Origin: Phragmitibacter flavus
GTDB lineage: Bacteria > Verrucomicrobiota > Verrucomicrobiia > Verrucomicrobiales > Verrucomicrobiaceae
Length of the DNA: 64,000 bases
Direction: 5' to 3'
Assembly (NCBI RefSeq): GCF_005780165.1
Contig: NZ_VAUV01000001.1
Coordinates: 372,001-436,000 of the forward strand
Shown one piece after another: positions 45,101-52,744 of the stretch. Below the pieces are notes generated by a model that worked only from the letters and a program-made list of their open reading frames with translations, made no database searches and was not told the origin of the DNA. The translations under genes were made by a program, and so were the position numbers. How positions within the stretch are numbered: the stretch's first letter is position 1; the number at the start of each line of letters is the position of its first letter.

Positions 45101-46568
45101 TGATCTCAATGCCCACTTGCCCCACCCGTTTCCACTGCGGCTTCAGTTCACACGCCGTCTCCATTCCAATGAACTTTTCCCCTATCGGCAACGTCAGCAA
45201 CGTTCTTCCCACCCCGCCTTCCTCGCCATGAAACGTCAATGTTCTTGTCAACGCCACCTCATGCTGACCCAGCTTCGCCAGCAAATCCGCATCCACCGAA
45301 AACCGGTCCCCCAACCTCCGCACCTTCGCCATCACTTTCTCCGGCATCACTGCAAATCTTATCCCCATCACCGTCGGCTCCGCCATCACCGCCGGCTTCG
45401 CTGCAGCCATCGCTCGATCATGCTCAGTCGGCACAAACAATTCTCCATCTTCTTCATCCCAACCCGAACTCTCCACCCCCTCTTGCAGCACCAGCATCAA
45501 CCTGAACCAACTCTGACCCGCCCCTCGCAATCTCGGCACATCCATCGCAAAATCTGCACGCCCACCCACTCCAACCGGCAGCGATTTACTCAATACGAAA
45601 TCTAAACCATAAAGCTTCGATCCGCCCACTTTCCGCACTTCCACGACACCGCCCTTCTGCACCCACACAATCTCCGAGCTTCCCGAGGCACGAACCTGCA
45701 ACACCTGAGCCTCCGGATCAGGCAGATCAAACACCAGCATGTCAGCCGGCGACCACGCATTCATGAGGAAAACTGTCTGCACCTTGGTCACCACCTCCGT
45801 CGTGCTCACCTCCGCCACCGCCAAGCTTCTTGTCACCACCTTCTCTTCATCTGCCTCGGTCAATTTGCCCTCCCGCCACTTCAACAGGATTGTCGAATTC
45901 TCGCCGCGTCCCTGTTCACCCGGCACCACCCGCTTCGTGCCATCCAACTCCGTCACAATCTCGTTCCACAAATCCACCCCTTCTCCCGGCGCTACCAGCA
46001 ATGAACCAGGATTGCCAAAAAACGGCACCTCCACCACCGGAAATCCAAGTTTCCTCTCCACCGGCAACACCATCACCATCTGCACCACATGCCTGCCCCT
46101 CCCCCGCACCGCGACCACCCGCTCCCCCCCGTCCTTTGCCGCCATCGTTGCGCCCACCCCACCAAACGACTGCAACAAAACCGAATCCGGCCAACCCGGC
46201 AAAACCACACTCGACCAGCCCTCCTTCAAAGCACTCACCGTCAACTCCACCTCAAGCGCCAAACTCTCCGCCCCTGCCGTCGGAGCCGCTTTCATCTTCA
46301 CTGACTCCAGCACCGCATCCACCGGTGGTTTTTCTTCCTCCTCCTCACTCACCACTCCCGCATCACGAACCAGCCGTTCATAAGACTCCCGATCCAGCAG
46401 CACCGCATTCGGATGCGCCTTCAAAACGGTTTCCAAATCCTCCGACGGCACCCACACCTCACGCCGCTCCGGCTTCTTCGCGACCGCCCCCTCCTCCGCC
46501 CACAGCCCTCCCGCCAGCGCCAGCCAACCCGCCCCAGCCAACAAACTGATTCTCGTCAAAGTCTTCAT
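42168..46568 (-). CDS. Giant exported protein B with two secretin-N/STN-like repeats and C-terminal membrane segments
   Basis: 1466 residues. Signal peptide about 1-24 (LLAGAGWLALAGGLWA). The N-terminal motif VWVPSEDLETVLKAHPNAVL matches the neighbouring giants. A long beta-rich part follows, including GWSSVVLPGWPDSVLL and the shared segment with RVKHSGDQFFAMRLPDRAAL. Two similar units of STN/secretin N-domain type lie near 1020-1055 (ITLDLREVPMDEALRYVTEL) and 1215-1250 (ISLELKDVPLDEALRYVTEL), each preceded by a conserved SRD/EHDxEERDPA stretch. No secretin barrel follows; instead four or five hydrophobic helices (about 1375-1460) anchor the C-terminus. Located 29 nt after protein A and 5 nt before protein C. 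Function unknown. Confidence 0.72.
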   Translation of the reverse strand: MKTLTRISLLAGAGWLALAGGLWAEEGAVAKKPERREVWVPSEDLETVLKAHPNAVLLDRESYERLVRDAGVVSEEEEEKPPVDAVLESVKMKAAPTAGAESLALEVELTVSALKEGWSSVVLPGWPDSVLLQSFGGVGATMAAKDGGERVVAVRGRGRHVVQMVMVLPVERKLGFPVVEVPFFGNPGSLLVAPGEGVDLWNEIVTELDGTKRVVPGEQGRGENSTILLKWREGKLTEADEEKVVTRSLAVAEVSTTEVVTKVQTVFLMNAWSPADMLVFDLPDPEAQVLQVRASGSSEIVWVQKGGVVEVRKVGGSKLYGLDFVLSKSLPVGVGGRADFAMDVPRLRGAGQSWFRLMLVLQEGVESSGWDEEDGELFVPTEHDRAMAAAKPAVMAEPTVMGIRFAVMPEKVMAKVRRLGDRFSVDADLLAKLGQHEVALTRTLTFHGEEGGVGRTLLTLPIGEKFIGMETACELKPQWKRVGQVGIEIMWPKALTRGAKTVYTLRTRPELPNLAGGSAVLELGNVEVKEASRVAGYVAVDFDEGWRVSPLKTTGLEERDGRTTPVRGKMAWFTLREFGLELSMARHEPLLDAMVTAYALPRARVVEIEGQVRVAVSRAPLRVVEVKFPEAVSGLVRWDSPLIGERRLDAKSGVWTLTLRKELLGAENLRFHVSLPAVESGDGEAKVLKAALPRMAMPKARRFAGSWVIEANTDTELAFETKGLQPMDALRAPTVEGYSARHRVLAVYGFGASEHELKLTATRHESTRLTSAVVTRLELQSVVGLDGGARHQAVMRVKHSGDQFFAMRLPDRAALLSAMVDLQPVKPISAGEGEVRLPLSGRGDGSGVVIKVIYQTQSGVWASRGKQAFRPPVFDAVVPVLKTSWQVHAPEGFSYREPRTSLSLVRGGEEARSLWNGWASKSVDFVAGGGAVKQTDMESLRVLELTDRMPVHRVENEIDRGAESKLRQLLFPSVQFKDASLEEALEFLRIKSRDFDAEERDPAKKGLRVIESDSVKGKGGKITLDLREVPMDEALRYVTELAGVGFEIEGGMVVVKTLEEIEGRLRTAEWHGVPSTGVFAGIQGAQAIDVLKGLGFAFNEGATAEYEPRSGRLTMTNRKAELDGVQQWLYQWDSALRVQEEAKFKEEDAGIAYGSTIDDSSYYSSKMKNIILPELKLSGVPMDKAIEVLRVKSREHDSEERDPARKGVNFVLRLNGVPSTATISLELKDVPLDEALRYVTELANMKYRVEKFAVVVVPLSEVGEEMYSKVFTVAPDFLGADANAEDVLKRGGITFPEGASAVFSPSTSQLMVRNTQPNVDAVDAYVGALRMVTMVAPVEKAGLLPVELDLPVAGRRFEFEGAMKPEVLEFSYVSWRRQMVGACLWMVVGAGAFWALGRRSPWAMTLAAVILLTCVPLLLSVSWWAVLNAVLAGWLVAGLVRFLWGLAWWVEGLVLMNLNEPAAVKE

Positions 46569-46597
46569 AACAAAACCCCGCTAAAAACCCCGTCACG

Positions 46598-49500
46598 TCA
46601 CTTCACTTCCTTGGACGCTTCCTCCTTCGACTCCACCATGGGTGCCGAAGCCACCACCACCCCAGCAGCTTGCGTTCGACTTGATCGCGACCACCGAACG
46701 AGTAGCCACAGAAATGCCAGTCCCCCCATCAGCAGCGTCAACACCCCAACGATCCCCACCAAACTCGGCTCCCTTGATGCAAGAGCAATCATCCACGCCA
46801 GGCCCAAAAACAAAAACCCACCCGTAACCACCACCGCAGCCATTCCACTTCCCGCCAGCGCCCTGAACATCACCGGCACCCCCAGCGCCAGCCATAACCC
46901 TGTCACCGCCAGCAGCCCCAACAAACCCGCCTGCACCACCGCGCCATTCGCCGCCCCCACCATTCCCGTCAGCAAGACCGCCACCACTCCCCCCACGCAA
47001 ACGAACACGACCTTGCGCTGCAACGGCGACTTGATCAAGGCCACCCCACTTAGCAACACCACCAGGAACATCACGCCCTCATAAAAATACGACAGCTTCC
47101 TTGAGCGAAATCCCACCTCAATGGCATCCGGTGCTCCCAACCGATGCAATTTGAAATCCTGCCCCTGCGTCGGAACCCTGAAATCAAATGCCGCTTTCTG
47201 TTGCTCAGAAATCGCCGGAGCCGGTTGCCAGGCATCCGATGGCTGAATCAGCTGCGGACCAAAACTCGGAATCAATGAATCCAGCACCCGCCGCACCCGG
47301 CCCCATCCACGATCCCGCAAACTCTGCGTCATGGCACTTTCAAACCCCGTGTAATCCTGACGCTCCGGCAAAAACAACTGCGCATGCGACTCCATCACCA
47401 CCCCCACATTCGCCAGCTTAGGAGGCAGAATCGTGAACGTCCCCGACATCCCCATTTTCTCCCCCGGCTTCACACTGGGCATCTCATAGACCAGCCGCAC
47501 CGGCAAACTGCGGCTCGTTGACCCCGCACCCGCCGGCAGCCTCACGAGCAGATCATCCGACCCCTCACGCTTCATCGGCTGCTGCGTCGTTCCATCGACA
47601 AATACATCACTCACCAATCGCGCCCCTTTCGGCAGTTCCACCGCAAGAAACTGCTGCGCATTGTTCCGCACCCAATAAATCATCTCCGTCGTCTGCGCCC
47701 CATCCGTCGCCACCGCACTCGTCAGAATCGCGTGCGTCACCACCGCCTGCGGCACCGCAATGTAAGCATTGCGCGTCACCTCCAGCGCCAGCTTCACCGC
47801 CTGTGATCTGGACTTGAACGCCAGCAAAACCCCCGGCCTGCTGATCTGCCGATGCAACTCCGCTGGATCAATCTCCTCCAAATTTTCCACTTTATAATCG
47901 CGAATCTCCAACGCATCCTCCTTCACCACCGCCACCTGCGCCGTCTCCTGAAACGACCCCGGCACATGCACCGCGAGGAACTCCAGCGCCTTGCCCGATT
48001 CAGCCGGCAGGGGTTTCTCAACGCTCAACGACAACGAAAATTGATTCATGCGTTCGCTCCTCAAGATCACCTCCCAAAACGCAAACCCCTCCGCGCCTGG
48101 CAACTCCTTCTTCATGGCTTCAGACGCCTGATAATTCTTATCAATCTCCTTCACGCCCGGATCCACAAAACGAATGTCCCCCTCCACCGACTTGGGCACC
48201 GCCAGCACAAACCGGTCTGTGCCCGCATAAGCCACATCAAATGCCAGTGTCCACGAATGTCTCAGCGACTGCTCCCGCGCCTCCACCAACGTGAGCACCT
48301 CCACATTCACCTGCGGTTCCCGCGCCTTGAAACCCAATGTCCCTGCCGTCTTTATTTCATCCCGATATCGAAACGCCAGCGTCAATTCCGTCCCCGTGGA
48401 TACCGACAAACCCGAAGCTTCGACTTTTTGTGGTGATGGGATGAGCCCAGGTGGTCCCCCGAATGGATCTCCGTTCATTGACCGCGGCGCGGCGATGTCC
48501 AGAGACGACACATCATCCTGCCGCAAATCTCCCAACAACTTCGTGCTCACCTCCAAACTCGTCTGCACTGCCACGCCCACCTTTGCATCGTGTCGTGTCA
48601 CCTCCAGCGGCACCAATACCGGCACCGCCACCTCCTCTGTCGCTCCTCCTCTCACCGCCTGCGCCCGCAATGTAAACGCCACTTCTCCCAGCATCTGCTT
48701 GTCGAATTTTACCACCAAGGTCGATCCCTCCACCGCCCAGCGATCCGCCTTCATCCCCATCACCTCCCAGCCTGACCAGCCCGAAGGCAAATTCATCCGT
48801 GACTCGAAAATCCCCACCCGACGGATTGCATACTGAAACCTCGACTCCAACTTCATTGACTCCCTGTTCACCGTCAGCAGTGTCACACTGTCCACATCCA
48901 CCTGAGCCTTCGCCTCCGCCACGCTCAATGTCAGCTTCGCCGGAAGTTTCAAAAACCGGTAACCTCCCACCGCTGTCAAAGCGGATTCCTCCCCGCCGGT
49001 TTGTGTCTGCTGCACCATCCCCTCAGCCGCCTTTGGCGTTACATCCAGATGCCCTTCCGCCAGCACGCCGATCTCACCCCGCTGCTGCGCCGCCCCCTCC
49101 ACCCCGATCTCCGGCACCACCAGTTCCCCAGGCAGATTGGGCAGTGCTGCTTCCAAGACCAAATTGATTTTCCACGCATCCTTCACCGGCTCATTCGGCG
49201 TCAACGTCAGACGCTGACCTTCGCCCGCGGTCTCCAAATTCCAATCCTTCAATCCGGCCCCGGCCACACTCATTACCTGTTGCCCGGCAGGAACCGTTAA
49301 CACCACGTTCGGAACCGCCGCCCGCAGAATTCGCAGGTCCAGCTCCGATTTTGTCACCAAGGAACCCGCCTGCACCTCCGCCTTGATCTGATTCGACACC
49401 AGAATCAACGGTGCCAATGCCGTTTCCGCATCCCGCTTTTGCCAATGGATGTCAAACTTGCCCCCACTTCCGACAAAAAACGCCAGCTGGGTATCCGCTC

Positions 49501-50197
49501 CCTCTTCACGGGCGGTATAAGCCGCCGCCGGATTCACCTCAAACGCCCATCCATTGCCCGGCACCAGCATGTCAAAACGGCTCACCGTTGCCTTTGGCAA
49601 CACCAGGGTCACCCCCTGCTTCCCTGCCACGCGTTTGACCGCAGCATACATTTTCAGCTTTAACTCATAGCGACCTTTGTCTGGCAACAGCACGTCATAA
49701 CCTTCGGCTCCCGCCTTCAGAATCGCCTCGCCCGTATCCGCCTCTGCCAACCCCATCGGCGTGTTTCCACGGGTCAGCGGTAAACTCAGCCACCCCTTTT
49801 TGAAGGACTCTACCGTCACGACCGCATCAATCACCAAGGTCTCGCCATCCCTCCTGGCCCGGTATTCCGCTCGCGATACCACCCCATCCTGCGGCGGCTT
49901 CACCTCTTCCGTCACACGTTTCAAATTCAGCTCTCCCCACAACTCAAGAAACTCCTTGTAGGGCAGAAACACCCCTTTGCCGCCATCATTGAACACCTTC
50001 TCCAAGTCTTCATAAGGCACGTAAATCGTTCGTTCTCTTTCCCGCACCGGCCCCGGTAAAGCTTCAATCGCCGGAGCCGGAACAAGAACAGGAACCGGAG
50101 CCGGGACAGGAATCGGAGGGCCAGCCAAATCCTGGGCCACCATTCCGGCTGTAAAAACTGCAATACCAACTATTGGTGCAAAGATCGTGCGCATCAT
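46598..50197 (-). CDS. Giant exported protein A of a three-gene paralogous operon (multi-pass C-terminus)
   Basis: About 1199 residues from the ATG at 50197 (MMRTIFAPIVGIAVFTAG); an upstream frame to 50308 would disrupt the signal peptide. After cleavage near AQDLA there is a Pro-rich linker (IPVPAPVPVLVPAPA), then the common motif TIYVPYEDLEKVFNDGGKG and FLPYKEFLELWGEL. The chain continues as beta-rich sequence of unknown family with the shared block EMIYWVRNNAQQFLAVELPK and VRLVYEMPSVKPG. The last 150 residues hold about five membrane segments and a polar tail. Being first in the operon, it is probably expressed from the 243-nt region before it. No enzyme motif is seen; an envelope structural or sensory role is inference. 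Confidence 0.72.
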   Translation of the reverse strand: MMRTIFAPIVGIAVFTAGMVAQDLAGPPIPVPAPVPVLVPAPAIEALPGPVRERERTIYVPYEDLEKVFNDGGKGVFLPYKEFLELWGELNLKRVTEEVKPPQDGVVSRAEYRARRDGETLVIDAVVTVESFKKGWLSLPLTRGNTPMGLAEADTGEAILKAGAEGYDVLLPDKGRYELKLKMYAAVKRVAGKQGVTLVLPKATVSRFDMLVPGNGWAFEVNPAAAYTAREEGADTQLAFFVGSGGKFDIHWQKRDAETALAPLILVSNQIKAEVQAGSLVTKSELDLRILRAAVPNVVLTVPAGQQVMSVAGAGLKDWNLETAGEGQRLTLTPNEPVKDAWKINLVLEAALPNLPGELVVPEIGVEGAAQQRGEIGVLAEGHLDVTPKAAEGMVQQTQTGGEESALTAVGGYRFLKLPAKLTLSVAEAKAQVDVDSVTLLTVNRESMKLESRFQYAIRRVGIFESRMNLPSGWSGWEVMGMKADRWAVEGSTLVVKFDKQMLGEVAFTLRAQAVRGGATEEVAVPVLVPLEVTRHDAKVGVAVQTSLEVSTKLLGDLRQDDVSSLDIAAPRSMNGDPFGGPPGLIPSPQKVEASGLSVSTGTELTLAFRYRDEIKTAGTLGFKAREPQVNVEVLTLVEAREQSLRHSWTLAFDVAYAGTDRFVLAVPKSVEGDIRFVDPGVKEIDKNYQASEAMKKELPGAEGFAFWEVILRSERMNQFSLSLSVEKPLPAESGKALEFLAVHVPGSFQETAQVAVVKEDALEIRDYKVENLEEIDPAELHRQISRPGVLLAFKSRSQAVKLALEVTRNAYIAVPQAVVTHAILTSAVATDGAQTTEMIYWVRNNAQQFLAVELPKGARLVSDVFVDGTTQQPMKREGSDDLLVRLPAGAGSTSRSLPVRLVYEMPSVKPGEKMGMSGTFTILPPKLANVGVVMESHAQLFLPERQDYTGFESAMTQSLRDRGWGRVRRVLDSLIPSFGPQLIQPSDAWQPAPAISEQQKAAFDFRVPTQGQDFKLHRLGAPDAIEVGFRSRKLSYFYEGVMFLVVLLSGVALIKSPLQRKVVFVCVGGVVAVLLTGMVGAANGAVVQAGLLGLLAVTGLWLALGVPVMFRALAGSGMAAVVVTGGFLFLGLAWMIALASREPSLVGIVGVLTLLMGGLAFLWLLVRWSRSSRTQAAGVVVASAPMVESKEEASKEVK

Positions 50198-50440
50198 AAA
50201 CGTGGGGAAGATACCGTTGCCAAGCGACTGGCTCATAAAACCAGCAACGGTTGGCGAGCACCACGCAAGAATCGTAAGAATCTTGTAAAATCCCGCACCC
50301 AATATCAAGCCTCCAATTTTCCCAATCCAGGCTCAAGGCACCTAAGTGGTTCAAAGTGAGACCAATCCGAGCTTGATCAATCTATGTTGCCAAGTCGGGA
50401 AACAAACGTCCGACCGTATCAGCCAAACCACGATCTCGCC

Positions 50441-50950
50441 TTAATTCGAGACCATCGCACCCGTTCTCGCTGGAACGGGAAGTTTCCAGGAAAAGCGCAC
50501 TTCGAGGTCTTGAACGGGGACGCTGCCGTCACTCCATTCCCAGGCTTCGCGGCGGTAATTTTGCACCAAACGACGATAGTTGGTGAAGGTCAGTTCCAGA
50601 GACTGCCAGCCACCGTGGTTGACGCGGATTTCTGCCTGATCTTCCAGCCAGCGACGCAGACGAAAGAGAGCCAAATAACAAACCGGTTGGCAGGTTTCGC
50701 GAACGGTGCAGAAAGCCTGAACGGCTTGCCGCGCAGGACCGCCCTGCAACAAGACTGAAATCATGTCGAGCACGGCGTCCGTGCGCACGGAGGAAGCGGC
50801 CACTTCTTCATGCGTCAAAAGGGAGCGCAGATGCGCCAGCCCAAGGAAATGCGGATGATTTACGCCCACCGTCGCGTTGGCAGCAGTCGTGGCGCGGGTG
50901 TTTTCGCTGGCAGAAATGGAAGGGGCCGTTTGCATTTGCAGGTCAGTCAC
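50441..50950 (-). CDS. Hypothetical protein under a Fur-like operator
   Basis: 169 residues, no signal peptide or membrane segment. N-terminal 30 residues are Thr/Ala/Ser-rich and probably disordered; the rest looks globular (FLGLAHLRSLLTHEEVAASS, ICYLALFRLRRWLEDQAEIR-like helices, then the strand ELTFTNYRRLVQNYRREAW). No family recognised. Upstream, a Fur-like sequence at 51038-51053 overlaps the stop codon of the HemS-like gene about 90 nt before this start, so it may form a separate iron-repressed unit. Placement beside HemS-like and flavodoxin genes suggests heme or iron handling, but this is inference only. Confidence 0.6.
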   Translation of the reverse strand: MTDLQMQTAPSISASENTRATTAANATVGVNHPHFLGLAHLRSLLTHEEVAASSVRTDAVLDMISVLLQGGPARQAVQAFCTVRETCQPVCYLALFRLRRWLEDQAEIRVNHGGWQSLELTFTNYRRLVQNYRREAWEWSDGSVPVQDLEVRFSWKLPVPARTGAMVSN

Positions 50951-51037
50951 TTATTCAATCATTTGTGAGACGATGTCTCAGTATCACTACAACTCCTTTC
51001 AAAATACGCCCGTCGCAAGCGGTTTTATCAAATTATC

Positions 51038-51053
51038 TTGCGACTCATTCTAA
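51038..51053 (-). promoter_or_regulatory. Fur-like operator upstream of the 169-aa gene
   Basis: TTGCGACTCATTCTAA on the plus strand, followed by GCAAG that pairs with CTTGC at the left edge. Core TGCGACTCATTC is identical to the minus-strand core of the site upstream of the TonB receptor. It overlaps the stop of the HemS-like gene. Confidence 0.5.
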
Positions 51054-52057
51054 GCAAGTCGGCCTTCCAACAGCTGCGACCTCCAAAAAGTCTCTTCTGC
51101 GTCGCTTGCGGTGTCGCTCAAGCCGATGCTGATGCACAATTCGCCACGCTCGTCGTAGGCTTCAATATTCCATCGTTCGCCTTCCGGTGTGGGCAGGCAA
51201 ACCACCCAGGTTGACCAAGCGCCGCCGTCGCCACAGCGCATGGTCAGTTGGGTTTGCGGACTAAAAAATGTCAGGCCGCACCCGCAAAAGCTTGCCCGGC
51301 TGAGGGTGCAGTTGGCGGGCATGAACACGGCACGATTGCGCACGGCGAATTCCATCCAGCCACGCCGCGCCGTCATTTGCTCCAGCAACAGGCGATCCAC
51401 CTGGGGTTGCAACTGCCAGGCAAACGAGCCTGCTGCCGCTTTCAAGCCGGACAATCGGGGCACCATTGCCAGGCCAGGGAAATATCGGCCTGGGCGGGTG
51501 CGTGCCAATCCTTCCCACAGCGGTTTAACCTGCTTCCAGTCGGGCAGGGGAGCCTCCGTGGGGTCGGACGATTCGACAGGGGTCGGCGTTCCCCAAGCGG
51601 TCGCCACTGCATGCGTTCGCACCAGTTGTTCGAAGGCGTCCAGATCGCTGTCCTCGGTGATCATGATTTTTAGACAGCCGGTTCCATCGCGGGTGGAAAA
51701 TTGCAGACTGGCCATTTGCTGGCCATCGATCTCATCCACCACGGCCATGGCCGAACCCAGCATGCCGCTGCGGAGTTCCGTTCCGGAATGCAGCTCCACG
51801 AGTTCGTAAGTGCCAGGAATGCGCTGGAAATCCACCCGTGGCCAGACGGTGGCGAGGTTCAACGGGCCCGATCGGACACTTGCCAACACCGCGCCAAGCT
51901 CACGCAGTCCTCCAAGCATCAATTCCCAGCGCGTGTCCAGACGCACCATGGTGGATTGGGAGGATTCGCCCATCAGCCAGAGGCCCGGACACGACTTGCG
52001 TAGGTCGAACGTGCCCGCGTCGAAACTATAGGCCACCCGCGGTGGACTGGAATCCAT
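51050..52057 (-). CDS. HemS-like hemin-degrading/heme-binding protein
   Basis: 335 residues from the ATG at 52057 (MDSSPPRV). Cytoplasmic, no signal peptide. The arrangement RWELMLGGLRELGAVLASVR followed by a 'YELVELH' strand and QMASLQFSTRDGTGCLKIMI resembles the HemS/HmuS/ChuS repeat (W..LL..L..LG.V...TR, then a beta sheet). A second, weaker copy is visible in the C-terminal half (MEFAVRNRAVF, LTFFSPQTQLTM, WSTWVVCLP). Those proteins bind heme and release iron, with an external electron donor; the flavodoxin gene immediately upstream (36 nt) would suit that. Assignment is from motif layout and context, moderately sure. Confidence 0.6.
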   Translation of the reverse strand: MDSSPPRVAYSFDAGTFDLRKSCPGLWLMGESSQSTMVRLDTRWELMLGGLRELGAVLASVRSGPLNLATVWPRVDFQRIPGTYELVELHSGTELRSGMLGSAMAVVDEIDGQQMASLQFSTRDGTGCLKIMITEDSDLDAFEQLVRTHAVATAWGTPTPVESSDPTEAPLPDWKQVKPLWEGLARTRPGRYFPGLAMVPRLSGLKAAAGSFAWQLQPQVDRLLLEQMTARRGWMEFAVRNRAVFMPANCTLSRASFCGCGLTFFSPQTQLTMRCGDGGAWSTWVVCLPTPEGERWNIEAYDERGELCISIGLSDTASDAEETFWRSQLLEGRLA

Positions 52058-52092
52058 AAGAAAGAAGATGGGAGGTGGAGCTGAGGGAGCGA

Positions 52093-52557
52093 TCAGGCAG
52101 GAACGGCCTGATCTTCCGCGAGGGCGGCGAAAACACCGGCGATCCACTCATCACATGGGGTGTCGTAGTCGGTGTCGCATTCCACCAAGGGGTAGAAACG
52201 CTTGGCCCCGGCTTTTTCCAAGGCGGCATCGTAATCGTGACCGCACTTGCAAAACTGCTCATAGGAAGTGTCGCCCAGTGCCAGCACCGAGAACTTCAAA
52301 TGGGAAAAATCTTTGCCACCTTCAACGACCACTTCTTCATAGAGCGCTTCCGCGCCGTCGGGTGGTTCGCCGTCGCCGTAGGTGCTGGTGATGATCAAGG
52401 CGATGTCATGTTCTGCAAGAACGCTCGCATCCGTCTCCGCCATGCTGACCAGGGAAGGGGTGAAACCACGTGCACGCGCCAGTTTGCCAGCTTTGTCTGC
52501 ACAGTATTCTGCATTGCCGGTGACGCTTCCGAAAAGGATGAGTAAAGATTGGCTCAT
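52093..52557 (-). CDS. Flavodoxin-like protein
   Basis: 154 residues from the ATG at 52557 (MSQSLLIL). The FMN phosphate loop is FGSVTGNAEYCADKAG (about 9-24), the second loop is TSTYGDGEPPDGAE (about 58-71) and the third FSVLALGDTSYEQFCKCG (about 87-104), all matching the flavodoxin domain of sulfite reductase/cytochrome P450 reductase type. It is stand-alone and should shuttle electrons in the cytoplasm. A Fur-like sequence lies about 50-70 nt upstream and a HemS-like gene follows by 36 nt, so induction under iron limitation and a role in heme iron release are plausible. Confidence 0.88.
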   Translation of the reverse strand: MSQSLLILFGSVTGNAEYCADKAGKLARARGFTPSLVSMAETDASVLAEHDIALIITSTYGDGEPPDGAEALYEEVVVEGGKDFSHLKFSVLALGDTSYEQFCKCGHDYDAALEKAGAKRFYPLVECDTDYDTPCDEWIAGVFAALAEDQAVPA

Positions 52558-52609
52558 AGTTTGAATTAAACGCAAAGGATCACAGAGTCCATACGAGATC
52601 GCGCAAACT

Positions 52610-52626
52610 TTGCAACTCATTCTCAA
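52610..52626 (-). promoter_or_regulatory. Fur-like operator upstream of flavodoxin/HemS-like operon
   Basis: TTGCAACTCATTCTCAA, a 7-1-7-type palindrome with one extra base on each side. It is 53 nt upstream of the flavodoxin start, where a promoter would be expected, and is near-identical to the sites at 16471 and 51038. Confidence 0.6.
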
Positions 52627-52744
52627 TAGAGCCATGGATTTTCTTCCAGACTGTCTATCAAGCAGGTTTTTTAAGCCCATGAACGCTGTAGCGCATGGGT
52701 AAATCCGGCTCCTTCGGTGGTTATGGTGGGCGGCTCCATGCGGG

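Noticed and set aside
42168-46568. Calling the middle giant protein a secretin
   Set aside because: It has N-domain-like repeats but no C-terminal secretin barrel signature; it ends in hydrophobic inner-membrane-type helices.
52658-52700. Terminator hairpin after the FAD monooxygenase gene
   Set aside because: A CCCATG/CATGGG hairpin exists but is imperfect and is followed by an A-rich, not T-rich, tract in the direction of transcription.
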